64,000 nt of DNA from RGIG1902 sp034926865 (lineage in GTDB: Bacteria > Bacillota > Clostridia > Oscillospirales > Butyricicoccaceae), in contig JAYFQP010000019.1 in NCBI GenBank assembly GCA_034926865.1, forward strand, positions 113,510-177,509. The letters are read 5' to 3'. Below the pieces are notes generated by a model. It was given only the letters and a program-made list of their open reading frames with translations, ran no database searches and was not told the DNA's origin. The first letter of the stretch is position 1; every line of letters begins with the position of its first letter. Of the stretch, positions 42,285 through 51,375 are shown one piece after another. The position numbers were made by a program, and so were the translations under genes.

Positions 42285-42715
42285 TTTGCACAAGCCCCCC
42301 TGGTTCACGTTGCCGGCAGAGCCTATAGGCTCGTCAAAAGTTGTGGGAACCGCACGTCTTTCACCGCCAGCCCTCTAAAGCGGCTTATCTTTTGTCTTCT
42401 TCCACCGGATTAACCGTAGCGGGTCGATAAACTCTTTTATACTCAGCCGGTCATCTGCGGATTTCGTGCAACTGGTTCCTTATATATTCCTCGATTGTGC
42501 TCCTATTTTTCCTGCTGTGCTCACATGGTATCTTCTGCACCGGAAATAGCGGTTCCCATATTTATATTTCATATTGCATACTTTTTTAAGATCATCAGAC
42601 TGTTTTTACGATGCCCCACGATTTGCGATACGCTGTACTGTGGTGGAGTTCTTACCAGCATGTGTATTTTGGCTCTTACAAGCTTCAGCAGCAATGACGG
42701 GCATTAGTGCAGATA
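42285..42715 (-). pseudogene. IS200/IS605-family TnpA transposase remnant
   Basis: On the minus strand, from about 42660 downwards, the translation reads HMLVRTPPQYSVSQIVGHRK, then a shifted NMKYKYGNRYFRCRRYHVST-like stretch and RSTIEEYIRNQL. This is the known core of IS200-type TnpA, which cuts with a single Tyr. The frame is broken by several shifts and stops, and no full gene remains. Downstream bases include the GCCTATAGGC hairpin, as at an IS200/IS605 right end. This is a dead copy lying next to the first tRNA-Ala fragment. Confidence 0.7.
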
Positions 42716-42806
42716 AAAAACAAATCCGAACCCTTCTCCAATAAGAGAAAAGTTCGGATTTTGTTCTTTTGGTGGAGATAAGCGGGATCGAACCGCTGAC
42801 CTCTTG
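42698..42806 (-). repeat. Attachment-site remnant A: 3' end of tRNA-Ala plus its downstream terminator
   Basis: On the minus strand positions 42806-42770 read as the 3' part of a tRNA gene (T arm GGTTCGATCCC, acceptor CTTATCTCCACCA). Below it lie a hairpin (AATCCGAAC with GTTCGGATT) and the bases down to 42698. The same 109-base stretch recurs at 44470-44580 with few changes. Above 42806 the tRNA identity stops at the arm next to the anticodon stem. This is the pattern of an attachment-site scar. Confidence 0.75.
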
Positions 42807-43179
42807 CCGCTGATTAAGACTATTCTCTATGCAAGATTCGGCGCTCTATTGAACTGCTCTGTTTGGAGCTTACACAGAACTTGGGCCCTGCTGACAAGTC
42901 CTAAATTAAAACAGCAATTTGCACCAAAACACTAAAAAACGCTTCTTTAGATACAATAGGAAAAACAAAAATGACCCATTGCCTCCTTTGAATCTTCGCT
43001 ATTGAAATAGTTATTTAAAAAGGCACTTTGTCAACGGGTCCATTTTTACGCACTAACCATCCGTTTTACCGCTTCATGTTTACCCAATAACTCAAAATAC
43101 GGCTTTGTAAACAGCTCCAAACCTTGAATCGACCCAAAGGATTATTTATGGTTGACCGTTTTTGCATTGCAAAACGCTT
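42807..43179. other. Scar region without an intact gene
   Basis: No full gene is seen. On the minus strand, near 43060-43130, a short stretch reads SIQGLELFTKPYFELLGKHE and then AVKRMVSA with a stop. It looks like the tail of a lost gene, but it is too short to name. Confidence 0.35.
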
Positions 43180-44007
43180 CTATTTAAGGGAATAATTTAC
43201 TTCCAACCCCTTATCTGGATGATAAGTCCAAGTAATTTCTATCTCGTCCGTTGAATAAGACTGTATGCCATCCAATGAGCGAGTTCGATTCATTCTATTC
43301 AAAACAGATTCAGGTATCCCAAGAGCCTCATTAATCGACTTAATTGCACTGTATGCTTCATTATCTATATAATAATCATCCTTGTCTTTAGGATTCGTAT
43401 CTACGGCAAGGTATGAACTATCAGATGCTATAGAGGCAAAAGAAGATGTGCAGTAATCGTTATAGATCTTCTGCAAATCAGGGCCAGCTGAGGTGATAAC
43501 AACAGCACATGTATCTGTTTTTCCGTTCTTCGTGGTAATTGTAATAATACAATCACCCTCATTCACACCAGATGCAATGCCGTTATTCACCTTCGCAATG
43601 GATTCATTAGAAGAGGACCATGTAACAGTCTTATCCTTAGTGTTGTCTGGATCAATTGTATAAGTTAAAGTTGCCGTTTCGCCAACCTTTATTGCTACGC
43701 TATCCTTATTCAATGTGACGCTTTTTGCCTGTGTTCCGCGAGCGAAAAATATAATAACAATAATAGCAACTAATGCAATTACACACCCAGCAATAAGCTT
43801 AACTATTTTCCCACCAGCCGCTTTCTTGTCAGAAGTTGTTTCAATCCTTTCGCCAACTTTCTGTCCACAATTAGGGCAGAACTGCTGTCCATCGGAAATC
43901 TCACCTCCACATTTAACACAGATTTTTTTCTCCGCCTGCTGCTGATCGGCAACAGGCACCTGAACTTCAGGGGTTACTTCAGGAACCACAGTCTTTTCTT
44001 CATCCAT
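43180..44007 (-). CDS. Zinc-ribbon, membrane helix and bacterial Ig-like (Big2) protein
   Basis: A 275-residue protein. The N-terminal zinc ribbon reads KICVKCGGEISDGQQFCPNC. A membrane helix follows (KLIAGCVIALVAIIVIIFFA). Outside is a Big2-type Ig domain: LNKDSVAIKVGETATLTYTI, then VTWSSSNESIAKVNNGIASG. A further about 90 residues are of unknown fold. The layout (zinc ribbon inside, one helix, domain outside) recurs in three genes of the right-hand element. A ribosome site AAAGGAGTGG precedes the ATG at 44007. It is the only full gene between attachment-site remnants A and B. Its role is unknown. Confidence 0.75.
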   Translation of the reverse strand: MDEEKTVVPEVTPEVQVPVADQQQAEKKICVKCGGEISDGQQFCPNCGQKVGERIETTSDKKAAGGKIVKLIAGCVIALVAIIVIIFFARGTQAKSVTLNKDSVAIKVGETATLTYTIDPDNTKDKTVTWSSSNESIAKVNNGIASGVNEGDCIITITTKNGKTDTCAVVITSAGPDLQKIYNDYCTSSFASIASDSSYLAVDTNPKDKDDYYIDNEAYSAIKSINEALGIPESVLNRMNRTRSLDGIQSYSTDEIEITWTYHPDKGLEVNYSLK

Positions 44008-44021
44008 GCTCGTCCACTCCT

Positions 44022-44168
44022 TTAATAATTGATATTGGTAATTAATTCTTCGTAAGTACCAGCAATAGCTGTACCATACTCAACAACATAGTCATACTTT
44101 TCGTCGGAAATGTATTTCTTGAAAACGGGAACGGCCGCGCTTAGATACTGTGTATCTAACGTATACAC
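44022..44168 (-). pseudogene. Truncated gene tail upstream of the Big2 protein gene
   Basis: The minus strand translates as TLDTQYLSAAVPVFKKYISD, then EKYDYVVEYGTAIAGTYEEL and a stop at 44022. Codon use looks genuine, but an in-frame stop lies just before this stretch. Only a short piece with a GTG is left. It is probably the C-terminal end of a gene cut by the rearrangement that made the scar. Confidence 0.5.
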
Positions 44169-44469
44169 TCATTATTCCATCAACAATTTTTTCGGGCTAA
44201 TTACCAACAGTAAAACGATAAGCTGTACCTTTATTCCTATAACTGTCCTTGATATCCTGCATATCAGAAACATAAAACACCGTCTCTTCTGTAGCCGTTA
44301 AGTAAAATTCGTATTCAGATGTAAACGAACTTGAAATTATAGTACAAATTGCAAAATAACTATATATTGGACATTTATTATAATATACCAGTAATATACC
44401 AGAAAAACTTCCAAAAAACAACAAGGAAAGCAGACCCAATTGAGTCGCCTTCCCTTGATGTTACGTTGG

Positions 44470-44587
44470 CGGGTATTAATGCAGATAAAAAAACAAATCC
44501 GAACCCTTCTCCAATAAGAGAAAAGTTCGGATTTTGTTATTTTGGTGGAGATAAGCGGGATCGAACCGCTGACCTCTTGAATGCCAT
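44470..44587 (-). repeat. Attachment-site remnant B: tRNA-Ala 3' part plus terminator
   Basis: Nearly the same as remnant A from CGGG(T/C)ATTA through the terminator hairpin and the tRNA 3' part. It extends further into the tRNA, reading ATGGCATTCAAGAGGTCAG on the minus strand. That gives the anticodon GGC in the right place of the loop. The tRNA 5' half is missing, as expected for the distal end of an integrated element. Confidence 0.75.
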
Positions 44588-44768
44588 GGCCCAAGTTTCC
44601 AAATATAATAGAAAAACTGCGTATAAATGGACAAAGCATATTTTCAGAACATTTCGATGGTGTTTGTCTACTATATAACGCCTCGTGACAGCTTGTGTTA
44701 TTGTGGTTTTGGTCAAAATTCTGGTCAAAAAAAGAAGGCATCTTATTTACACAATTGAATACCAAGAC

Positions 44769-44807
44769 AATCCGGGCGCATCACTCCAAAGGTGATATGC
44801 CCGGATT
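44769..44807 (-). terminator. Probable terminator of the lipoprotein gene
   Basis: Stem AATCCGGGC with GCCCGGATT, and inside it ATCAC with GTGAT. The T-tract is weak. It lies 16 bases beyond the stop of the gene at 44823. Confidence 0.55.
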
Positions 44808-44822
44808 ATCTAGTTGAAACGT

Positions 44823-46331
44823 TCAATAGATCTGTACGGAAACATTTGTCAACTTTAGGACGGGCTGCATTATGTATACCTGTACGGTATATTGGCCCAT
44901 GGTAAACAGGAAGACGCCCTCCGAATCATCATGATTCAGATATTCATGATAATTGTCATAACCAGACAGAACACTGCGGTATGGCTGTATAAGATCCTCA
45001 AAATCTTCCGACTCGCAATATTCGGCGTTATATATTTTGAACAACAGTTCCGTGGCAGACGGAATGGTGTTGAAGCCGTCGTCTGCGGAGAAATTCGCCA
45101 TAGGAATTAGTCCTTTCGGATACCAGGCCGGGGCGTTTTGATGCGAGATCATGGCGTTCATTTTCTTGGACGCGTCCATCAGCTTTTGCATATCCTCCGG
45201 TTTGTTGGGATCCAGATCTTTCAGCCCCGAATAGTCAGGCATAGAGGCTTCCGTGCCGCTCTTCTGACGATACAGGCTGGAAAGCATCTCCCTTGTTTTC
45301 GCTGTTTCGTTCTGAAGAGAGTCGAGCAGTGACGCCGAGGGCATACTTCCGAAGAAATAGATCTCTTTCCCCGCAGGCTCCAGAAAAACCCGTTCACCGT
45401 CCAGCAACAGGATATAATCTCCTGCTGCCGTGTGCAGGACGCTCATTGAGGCAAACTGATCATCCATCTGTCCCCCCGCCTCTCGATATGCCGTAGCGTC
45501 AAACGGCTCAAATGAAAACGTCACCGCCTCGTTGATGGCACCCAAAGCATTTCCAGTCCCCTGAATGGAAAGCTGACCCGAATAGGTTCCCGCATTGGGG
45601 GAGGCAAGAAGTACGGCTGTATACTCTCCACCGTCGGCTCCGCCCGAAAAAACGCAGGACCACATGCTGTTGACGTAGATAAGGCTTTCCGGATCGGAAG
45701 GTCTGCCTACGGGAGGCTCCACGGACTCCGTGGTCATCTCTCCGCTGAAAACAAACTCCGCGTGATCGTGCAGCTTTATGCACAGTGAAGCCTGATTGCC
45801 GTTCAGCGTCAGGAGGAGCGGCAGTCCCTCCTGACGCAGGGTTGCGTCCTTATGAATCACCACATCAAACGGTGCCTCGGGTATCATGGCCGGGATATTG
45901 CTGTCGTCGGTCAGCCATCCTGTCAGCGTAACGCTCCCCTCCTTGCCGGCCTCGGCGCGGACAAGTCCGGTACGGTAGACGTATTTCTGCGCGGAACCGC
46001 CCGCCTCCCCCTGCGCAATATCCACGCTGCGGCTCATAACTCCGCAGCCTTCGAACACATTTGGCTGCGTTTCATAAAGGATCAAGTCCAGGCCTGTCGT
46101 CCCCGAGGTTTCCGAACCGCCGCCAAGCGCATTGAGATACTCCCCCTGCGGGTCGTCTATGGTATCGTGAAACACAATTTTAGGCCCGTTGGATTCAGAG
46201 GACGAGGGAGAAATCCCCACAGGTGATACGGCGGGGGAAGTGCCTGCAGTCGCGGACTCATTTATTCCGCAGGCTGAAATCAGCATTGACAGGCATAACA
46301 GCATTGTCAATAAACAAACATGTATTTTCAA
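44823..46331 (-). CDS. Large lipoprotein of unknown function
   Basis: A 502-residue secreted lipoprotein; the lipobox LISAC lies after a signal helix. A Ser/Pro/Thr-rich linker follows. The bulk is beta-rich with no motif that I know. Segments read IVFHDTIDDPQGEYLNALGG, VTLTGWLTDDSNIPAMIPEA and FTMGQYTVQVYIMQPV. The start is TTG at 46331 with AAGGAG 11 bases before it. It is the last gene of a minus-strand run (DUF3592, SLH, lipoprotein, lipoprotein) controlled from the AraC side. It lies between attachment-site remnants B and C, so it looks like cargo. Confidence 0.65.
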   Translation of the reverse strand: MKIHVCLLTMLLCLSMLISACGINESATAGTSPAVSPVGISPSSSESNGPKIVFHDTIDDPQGEYLNALGGGSETSGTTGLDLILYETQPNVFEGCGVMSRSVDIAQGEAGGSAQKYVYRTGLVRAEAGKEGSVTLTGWLTDDSNIPAMIPEAPFDVVIHKDATLRQEGLPLLLTLNGNQASLCIKLHDHAEFVFSGEMTTESVEPPVGRPSDPESLIYVNSMWSCVFSGGADGGEYTAVLLASPNAGTYSGQLSIQGTGNALGAINEAVTFSFEPFDATAYREAGGQMDDQFASMSVLHTAAGDYILLLDGERVFLEPAGKEIYFFGSMPSASLLDSLQNETAKTREMLSSLYRQKSGTEASMPDYSGLKDLDPNKPEDMQKLMDASKKMNAMISHQNAPAWYPKGLIPMANFSADDGFNTIPSATELLFKIYNAEYCESEDFEDLIQPYRSVLSGYDNYHEYLNHDDSEGVFLFTMGQYTVQVYIMQPVLKLTNVSVQIY

Positions 46332-46412
46332 ACTTAATTAAACTCCTTAAACTCTTTTCGCTTAAGATCCGTTCCGGCCCTGTCTCCCATCGGGCTGAAG
46401 GTCGGCCCTGGG

Positions 46413-47087
46413 CTATTGATCCGCTGCCGGAGCTGAAATTTCCGGGACTTCATTTGTCCATTCCAGGGTTCCTTCAAAGCTGCCGAACATATCCGTGTTA
46501 AGAGTGATCTTCTGGTCGCTCTGCTCCAGATCGCAGGTCACCGAAAAATCAAGTTTCTTCTCGTTGGAGAATTGGTATCCCTGTGCCGCGCCCAACATAT
46601 TTGCCGGGTTATCCCCCTTCGTAGGCATCAAGAAATGCGATTTCGCACAGTAATGATACCTCTGGTCCTGAACGGGGGTCAAGGGAACGATGCCTGTTTT
46701 ATTCAGCGCAAACGTAAAATCATGTGCCTCATGGTTGTTATCAATCTCCAAATAATCCGCGTCTCCAACATCAAACTGCTCTTTTAGATCTGCATAGCTT
46801 CTGATGTAGGCGATTCCGGTAAATTCCCCGTCATAAGGGGAATCGTTGTAGTTTGTCGCTACAAGTTTAATGGTGTTTTCCGTTGTGATCTCATTCTGAT
46901 CGCCAAGTTCACCCAAGTAAGGGGCGGTAATCGTCTGATCGATTTTTATAACCCAGCAATTCTGAGCAGAAGTTTCCCGCACGGGTTCCGTCCCCCCTTC
47001 CGACGGACAGCCAGTAAGGGGGAACATCAGCAGCACTGCTGCAATAGCAACTAAAATAGGTTTTCGTTTGAATTTTATTAAATACAT
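46413..47087 (-). CDS. Lipoprotein of unknown function
   Basis: A 224-residue exported lipoprotein (KPILVAIAAVLLMFPLTGC at the signal and lipobox). The mature part is beta-rich: CWVIKIDQTITAPYLGELGD, NTIKLVATNYNDSPYDGEFT and FEGTLEWTNEVPEISAPA. I do not recognise a family. The ribosome site is poor. Its position between an SLH gene and a larger lipoprotein suggests a shared surface complex. Confidence 0.65.
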   Translation of the reverse strand: MYLIKFKRKPILVAIAAVLLMFPLTGCPSEGGTEPVRETSAQNCWVIKIDQTITAPYLGELGDQNEITTENTIKLVATNYNDSPYDGEFTGIAYIRSYADLKEQFDVGDADYLEIDNNHEAHDFTFALNKTGIVPLTPVQDQRYHYCAKSHFLMPTKGDNPANMLGAAQGYQFSNEKKLDFSVTCDLEQSDQKITLNTDMFGSFEGTLEWTNEVPEISAPAADQ

Positions 47088-47143
47088 GATCTTTTTACCG
47101 TCTCTCTTTGCCGAAAGAACCGGATACTCATAAAGAAAGATTG

Positions 47144-48244
47144 CTAGGATATGCTAGGAACCTTTTCATATGTTCTGACACTCAGCGCGATGGCCTGTTC
47201 CCTTGTCGCCATGCCATAATCGGATGCCTCCTGCGCCGTCGTGGTGGCCTTCGGCATAAAGTTTCCATTACTGTCGCCTTGTATAATACCAATCTTAAAC
47301 ATGTATTTGGTTGCCTCTACCGCCCAACTCGATATATTGTTTTGATCCGGGAAATCCTTCACGCCTGCGGTGCTAAAGTCTACATTCGGTTTCATAGCTT
47401 TGATTGCACGGAACAGCATCGCTGCACACTGTTCCCGGTTAATGAGTACGTTTGGCGAGAAAGTGTTAGCCGACGTCCCGGTTGTAATGCCAAGCTTAAA
47501 CGCCTTCAGTATCTGGGTGTTCGCCGTATCTGTAAACGGATTTGGAGCTATAGGCTCACTTGAATTGCCTGTTGCTTTTTCATAAAGGAGTACTGCGAGC
47601 TCGCAGTACTCTTCGCGGGTAATCGGTTTGGTCATGTCGGCACCGATCAGGATATCCGGGATCAGTCCAAGATCATACGCATTTTGCAATTCCGGTTTTG
47701 CCCAGTCGGATATATTTTTATAAAAGCTGCCGGAGCCGATGGACAGTTCATTTGAGAACTCAGAATAGACAAAAACAATCCCGGAGGATTCCGTAGGATA
47801 GCCATAGGAAATCTGTACTTTCATGGTATAAGTATGGTCTTTGATGATGATCTTGTTGGCAGTGCTTTCATTCTCAGGATAAATATAGGGAACGCGGTAG
47901 GTATTTGCCTGCCCGGAAACGGCAAAGCCGTAAGACGGGTCAAAAAAGGAGTCCGTCATTCCGCCTCCGAGGTGCTCCCAGGAGCCGCCGTCTATTTTCC
48001 AGTAATAATCAATCCATGTATAGCCGTCGGCCGGTTTCTCCTTGCTTAAATCCATAAAGCTTTGAGGGAATTTGATTTCCAGCTGGAAGCACGGAACGCC
48101 ATCTTCATCATTTTGGATCTCAACTTTATTAAGCTTTGCAGCCTCCACGGAACTTGGGACACCCTCAGCTAAGGCGCAGGCATAGGGCATCATCCCCGCC
48201 GTGATTACCAACGCCAAAATAACAGCCAGTATTTTCTTCTTCAT
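47144..48244 (-). CDS. Secreted protein with C-terminal SLH domains
   Basis: A 366-residue secreted protein with a signal peptide (KKILAVILALVITAGMMPYA). The N-terminal about 160 residues are beta-rich (ASSVEAAKLNKVEIQND-like). Three SLH repeats follow in about residues 175-360: ISDWAKPELQNAYDLGLIPD with a PITREEYCELAVLLYEK core, then INREQCAAMLFRAIKAM and ATREQAIALSVRTYEK. Placing the SLH domains at the C-terminus differs from the other SLH genes here. GGAGG precedes the ATG at 48244. Confidence 0.83.
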   Translation of the reverse strand: MKKKILAVILALVITAGMMPYACALAEGVPSSVEAAKLNKVEIQNDEDGVPCFQLEIKFPQSFMDLSKEKPADGYTWIDYYWKIDGGSWEHLGGGMTDSFFDPSYGFAVSGQANTYRVPYIYPENESTANKIIIKDHTYTMKVQISYGYPTESSGIVFVYSEFSNELSIGSGSFYKNISDWAKPELQNAYDLGLIPDILIGADMTKPITREEYCELAVLLYEKATGNSSEPIAPNPFTDTANTQILKAFKLGITTGTSANTFSPNVLINREQCAAMLFRAIKAMKPNVDFSTAGVKDFPDQNNISSWAVEATKYMFKIGIIQGDSNGNFMPKATTTAQEASDYGMATREQAIALSVRTYEKVPSIS

Positions 48245-48275
48245 AATCGTTCCTCCAAATATTATTTTTCAGTAT

Positions 48276-48719
48276 TTATAAAAAATGAAATAATGCGATC
48301 AATCTTTTTGCAAAGACCGCAATAACGCACAGGATGAGTGCTGCGCCTGCCAGAATCAACACAATGGGAAATACAAAAGACGAATTTGAACCTATGATGA
48401 AATTTTCCTGATTCACTCTTTGACCTATCGAATACGCCGGAGGATTGCTGCCCGAACGATAAACATACATAACTTTCTGCCCTGTGTCCGTTATAAATTC
48501 GATTTTAGGCATATAGGTTAATTTTTTTCCGGAACCGTTGTTTTCTAAATTAATAACCGTACCTTCCGTTCGCAGGCCATTTCTGGTCAGTTCCAACCCG
48601 TTTGACAGTTCATGGAACCCGAAAAGCAGAAATCCTACTCCGCCAACAGGATCAAAATAGGTAACAGTCTTTTCATACAAATACCTGACCAATTGATTTA
48701 TTTTACTAATGGAGAGCAA
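48276..48719 (-). CDS. DUF3592-type membrane protein
   Basis: A 147-residue protein. A beta domain typical of DUF3592 reads LRTEGTVINLENNGSGKKLT and KIEFITDTGQKVMYVYRSGS. It is followed by one membrane helix (SFVFPIVLILAGAALILCVI) and a short tail. The start is uncertain: TTG at 48719 has no clear ribosome site. It is the first gene of the minus-strand run opposite the AraC gene. Function unknown. Confidence 0.65.
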   Translation of the reverse strand: MLSISKINQLVRYLYEKTVTYFDPVGGVGFLLFGFHELSNGLELTRNGLRTEGTVINLENNGSGKKLTYMPKIEFITDTGQKVMYVYRSGSNPPAYSIGQRVNQENFIIGSNSSFVFPIVLILAGAALILCVIAVFAKRLIALFHFL

Positions 48720-48864
48720 GTCTGTATTTATAGATTAAGTCCTAAATATTACATATATTTTTAGCTTTTATATTAATTTGAATGATTAATGACCGAATAT
48801 AAAAGTTGTAGTATAATGTTAAGTTAATAGGGCATTCCATTGAACAGCAAGGGAGTGAGGACAC

Positions 48865-49716
48865 ATGACTCAATATTCTGATTTTATCAGCCAGATCCCT
48901 AACGGGATACTGCAGAAAACCGAAATACATACGTGCAGCAATATTGTGCTGTTCAAGCCGATGCTTTATATGGGTGGAATCACATTTCACGTTACCGATT
49001 ACCACATTGTCATTCCCTCAGAGGACACCCCGGAAGCACTTTTCAACAACAAATTGATCCACGGCGAAAAACAAAAGGTTTTAGTTGTTAATCCGGGAGA
49101 TACTGTCACCTGCTTGAAAGACGCGCCGGCCAAGCCTTATTACTCTTTTTTGATCAAGCCTGACCTGCTGCATAAAACAGCCGAAGAAATGCATTTTTCC
49201 GGAGATATCAGATTTGAAAACTTCCTGAACCCTCTTCCAGCCGAACTGTTACAAGCGTTTAGAAACCTGAAGTGGGAAGATGGCCGTCAGGACCGATTAA
49301 ATCTGATGCTCGAGAGTATTGAAATTCAAATTGCGGTATTGCTTCTGCGTATGTTTAAAACAAATGTGAACGGATATCCTTCCCTTCTTCAGGATGTCGA
49401 TTCCTATATCCGGACGGCGGTTGAATATATCCGCACATATTGCAGTACCAATATCACCCTGAAGGATATCTGTGAAGAAATCCATGTGTCGGAATATCAC
49501 TTTATCCGAATGTTCGAAAAGAAAACCGGCGTTACACCGCACAGATATCTGCTTATGGTTCGCATGGAGAAAGCAAAAGAATTGCTGCGTTCAAAGCAAT
49601 ATTCCATAGCGGAAACAGCTACGCTTAGTGGTTATGAAAGCATTTCAGCTTTTTCCACCGCATTTAAAAAGCTTAATGGGGTTTCTCCTGCTGATTATAA
49701 AAAGCAATTGACTTAA
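48865..49716 (+). CDS. AraC-family transcriptional regulator
   Basis: A 283-residue regulator. The N-terminal part is a cupin-like ligand domain (YHIVIPSEDTPEALFNNKLI, LVVNPGDTVTCLKDAPAKPY). The C-terminal two helix-turn-helix units read CSTNITLKDICEEIHVSEYH, then FIRMFEKKTGVTPHRYLLMV and IAETATLSGYESISAFSTAF. A GGGAGTGAGG site precedes the ATG. It is divergent from the DUF3592-SLH-lipoprotein genes and the natural candidate for their control. Confidence 0.88.
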   Translation: MTQYSDFISQIPNGILQKTEIHTCSNIVLFKPMLYMGGITFHVTDYHIVIPSEDTPEALFNNKLIHGEKQKVLVVNPGDTVTCLKDAPAKPYYSFLIKPDLLHKTAEEMHFSGDIRFENFLNPLPAELLQAFRNLKWEDGRQDRLNLMLESIEIQIAVLLLRMFKTNVNGYPSLLQDVDSYIRTAVEYIRTYCSTNITLKDICEEIHVSEYHFIRMFEKKTGVTPHRYLLMVRMEKAKELLRSKQYSIAETATLSGYESISAFSTAFKKLNGVSPADYKKQLT

Positions 49717-49859
49717 TAGCATCACTCATTCAAAAAATCTACATCAAATTACGCTAATACAACGACCTTCATGAATGGCGTATTTTTGAATCATCTTCAT
49801 ATAAGTATAGTTTTTGAAAAAGCTGACGTCATTTCGGAAATTGCTGCTTCTTTTTATTA

Positions 49860-50250
49860 AAATTGCTGTTTTTATCGCAGAGGCGGAGCATAAGCTTCGT
49901 GTCCCAGCCATCCTATTCGGGGCCGCTCTTGGTTACCATATATGCAACCGACTCCAATATTGGATCAGTAGGTTCCTTCCAGATCTCCTGTTCCGTGCTC
50001 GCGAGGCTCCACAAACAGGTGTCCCAGTCAAAGCTGAGATGCAATCTCATATGTGTCTGGTCCCTGCCAGTGACTTCTATAACAGCGTCGTTTCCGGTTC
50101 TCTTTTCATTGCGGAGGATAAAAGCACCATCTCAGGCACCAATGGTCTGCTTGGTGCCTGAGATGGTGTCAAATACATCCTCTGCGCCCTGCTTCCTATT
50201 ATGGTGTACGAGAAGAATACACCGGTTCTTTGTGTCACAGAAAGTTTTCG
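49860..50250 (-). pseudogene. Decayed RepA-like AAA ATPase of a mobile element
   Basis: On the minus strand the sequence translates as KNRCILLVHHNRKQGAEDVF (Walker B region of the RepA/AAA_25 family), then DTISGTKQTIGA and a stop. It continues in the same frame as DGAFILRNEKRTGNDAVIEV, then TGRDQTHMRLHLSFDWDTCL, and meets a further in-frame stop after KSGPE. At least two stop codons interrupt one frame. The Walker A part is gone. This is an inactive replication-helicase gene of an old integrated element. Confidence 0.7.
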
Positions 50251-50314
50251 TACGTAATATCAAGAAGATGATGCCTCCGTCTTGCAAAGCGCCGTGGTAT
50301 GCTCTATCAAATCA

Positions 50315-50480
50315 TGAACAAGGCTGATCCGACTATGCTCTGTATAGTTTCTATGTCAATTATTCCGAGAGCCTGCATCTGTGATACAAAGGTGTGACGG
50401 CAGCTGTGCGGTGTCAGTACACGCACGAATACGAATGCTGTTGCCCATCCGGTCAGACGGAAGTTTCTCCACTTCATCCG
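50315..50480 (-). pseudogene. Tyrosine recombinase (integrase) C-terminal remnant
   Basis: The minus strand reads LTPHSCRHTFVSQMQALGII and DIETIQSIVG, the HxxR box of tyrosine recombinases. The next residues no longer follow the expected HAD...Y ending, so the catalytic Tyr is lost. No N-terminal half is present. Together with the ATPase remnant it marks a dead element between attachment sites B and C. Confidence 0.7.
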
Positions 50481-50540
50481 CGGTGAAAGAGTCTTTCCTC
50501 TTGATACTTTTTCAGCTTTCATTTTCTCGGCAAAGCAAAA

Positions 50541-50562
50541 GGAGCGGGATCGCTCCCGCTCC
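50541..50562 (-). terminator. Terminator of the SHOCT protein gene
   Basis: Stem GGAGCGGGA with TCCCGCTCC and a 4-base loop, followed on the minus strand by TTTTGCTTTG. It lies 17 bases beyond the stop at 50579. Confidence 0.8.
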
Positions 50563-50578
50563 AAGAGATATGTATAAA

Positions 50579-51277
50579 TTACAGACCAAGTAACTGCTTT
50601 TTCTTTGCGTTAAAATCTTCCTGTGTGATAACTCCGCTATCAAGCAAATCCTTATAGGCTTTAAGACTTTCTGCCGCCGTCAAATCGTCTTTTTGGGCAG
50701 TTTCATCTTTTTCGCCGTACGTCTCCCACTCCTCGCCAATTAAGCGGGTAAGGTCTTTAGAATGACAATGAGGGCACTCCTCATAATTAACAATTTTCTT
50801 TTCTTGCTCATTCATCATGTGTTGATTTGCAAGAGTACCTACCGCCGAACCTCCAGCCGCAGTAGCTACCGAACCGAGCGCATGAATCCCTGCCCGTGCC
50901 TGCCTTGCGGCGTTTTTCCTATAATCCTCCATGGTGTAGCAGAAAACTTTTCCGCATACATTACACTTTTTACGGATTTCGTCATGCCCTAAATCTATTT
51001 CAGATTGCTCCATTCTGTCTTTCTTGCTACCTGAATGTGCTTTAATATGCGAAATTGCTATTTTGTAAATTTCTAATTCTTTATATGAATAATTTAGCGA
51101 ATATTTCTTTTCGTTGTTTAAGCCAAGATAGAGAGTTCCACTCATTAACTTGTTTGCTAATATTTCTGTCACTGCTACAATATCTTCGAGCATAATTTCA
51201 TCGTTTCCATACAGAATTTTATCATCTAGAAGCGTCCATCCTTTATATGGAAAGCTTTTTTTGAATGTTAAATTCAT
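50579..51277 (-). CDS. Zinc-site and SHOCT-domain protein of unknown function
   Basis: A 232-residue protein. The N-terminal part is a PH-like domain (TFKKSFPYKGWTLLDDKILY). A Cys pair (CNVCGKVFC) is followed by a Gly/Ala-rich helix and a second pair (CPHCHSKD), so one split zinc site is likely. The last 30 residues form a SHOCT domain (LKAYKDLLDSGVITQEDFNA), a short oligomerisation motif. A GGAGG lies 12 bases before the ATG at 51277. Next on the same strand upstream is another SHOCT-type gene. Role unknown. Confidence 0.7.
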   Translation of the reverse strand: MNLTFKKSFPYKGWTLLDDKILYGNDEIMLEDIVAVTEILANKLMSGTLYLGLNNEKKYSLNYSYKELEIYKIAISHIKAHSGSKKDRMEQSEIDLGHDEIRKKCNVCGKVFCYTMEDYRKNAARQARAGIHALGSVATAAGGSAVGTLANQHMMNEQEKKIVNYEECPHCHSKDLTRLIGEEWETYGEKDETAQKDDLTAAESLKAYKDLLDSGVITQEDFNAKKKQLLGL

Positions 51278-51375
51278 TTTCTGCCTAATCCTCCTATTAT
51301 TTTTTTCACCCACACAACCTCTGCAATGTATTCTTTACGATTGCAGCGGGGGGATTGCTCCCGCTCCATGAAAAA

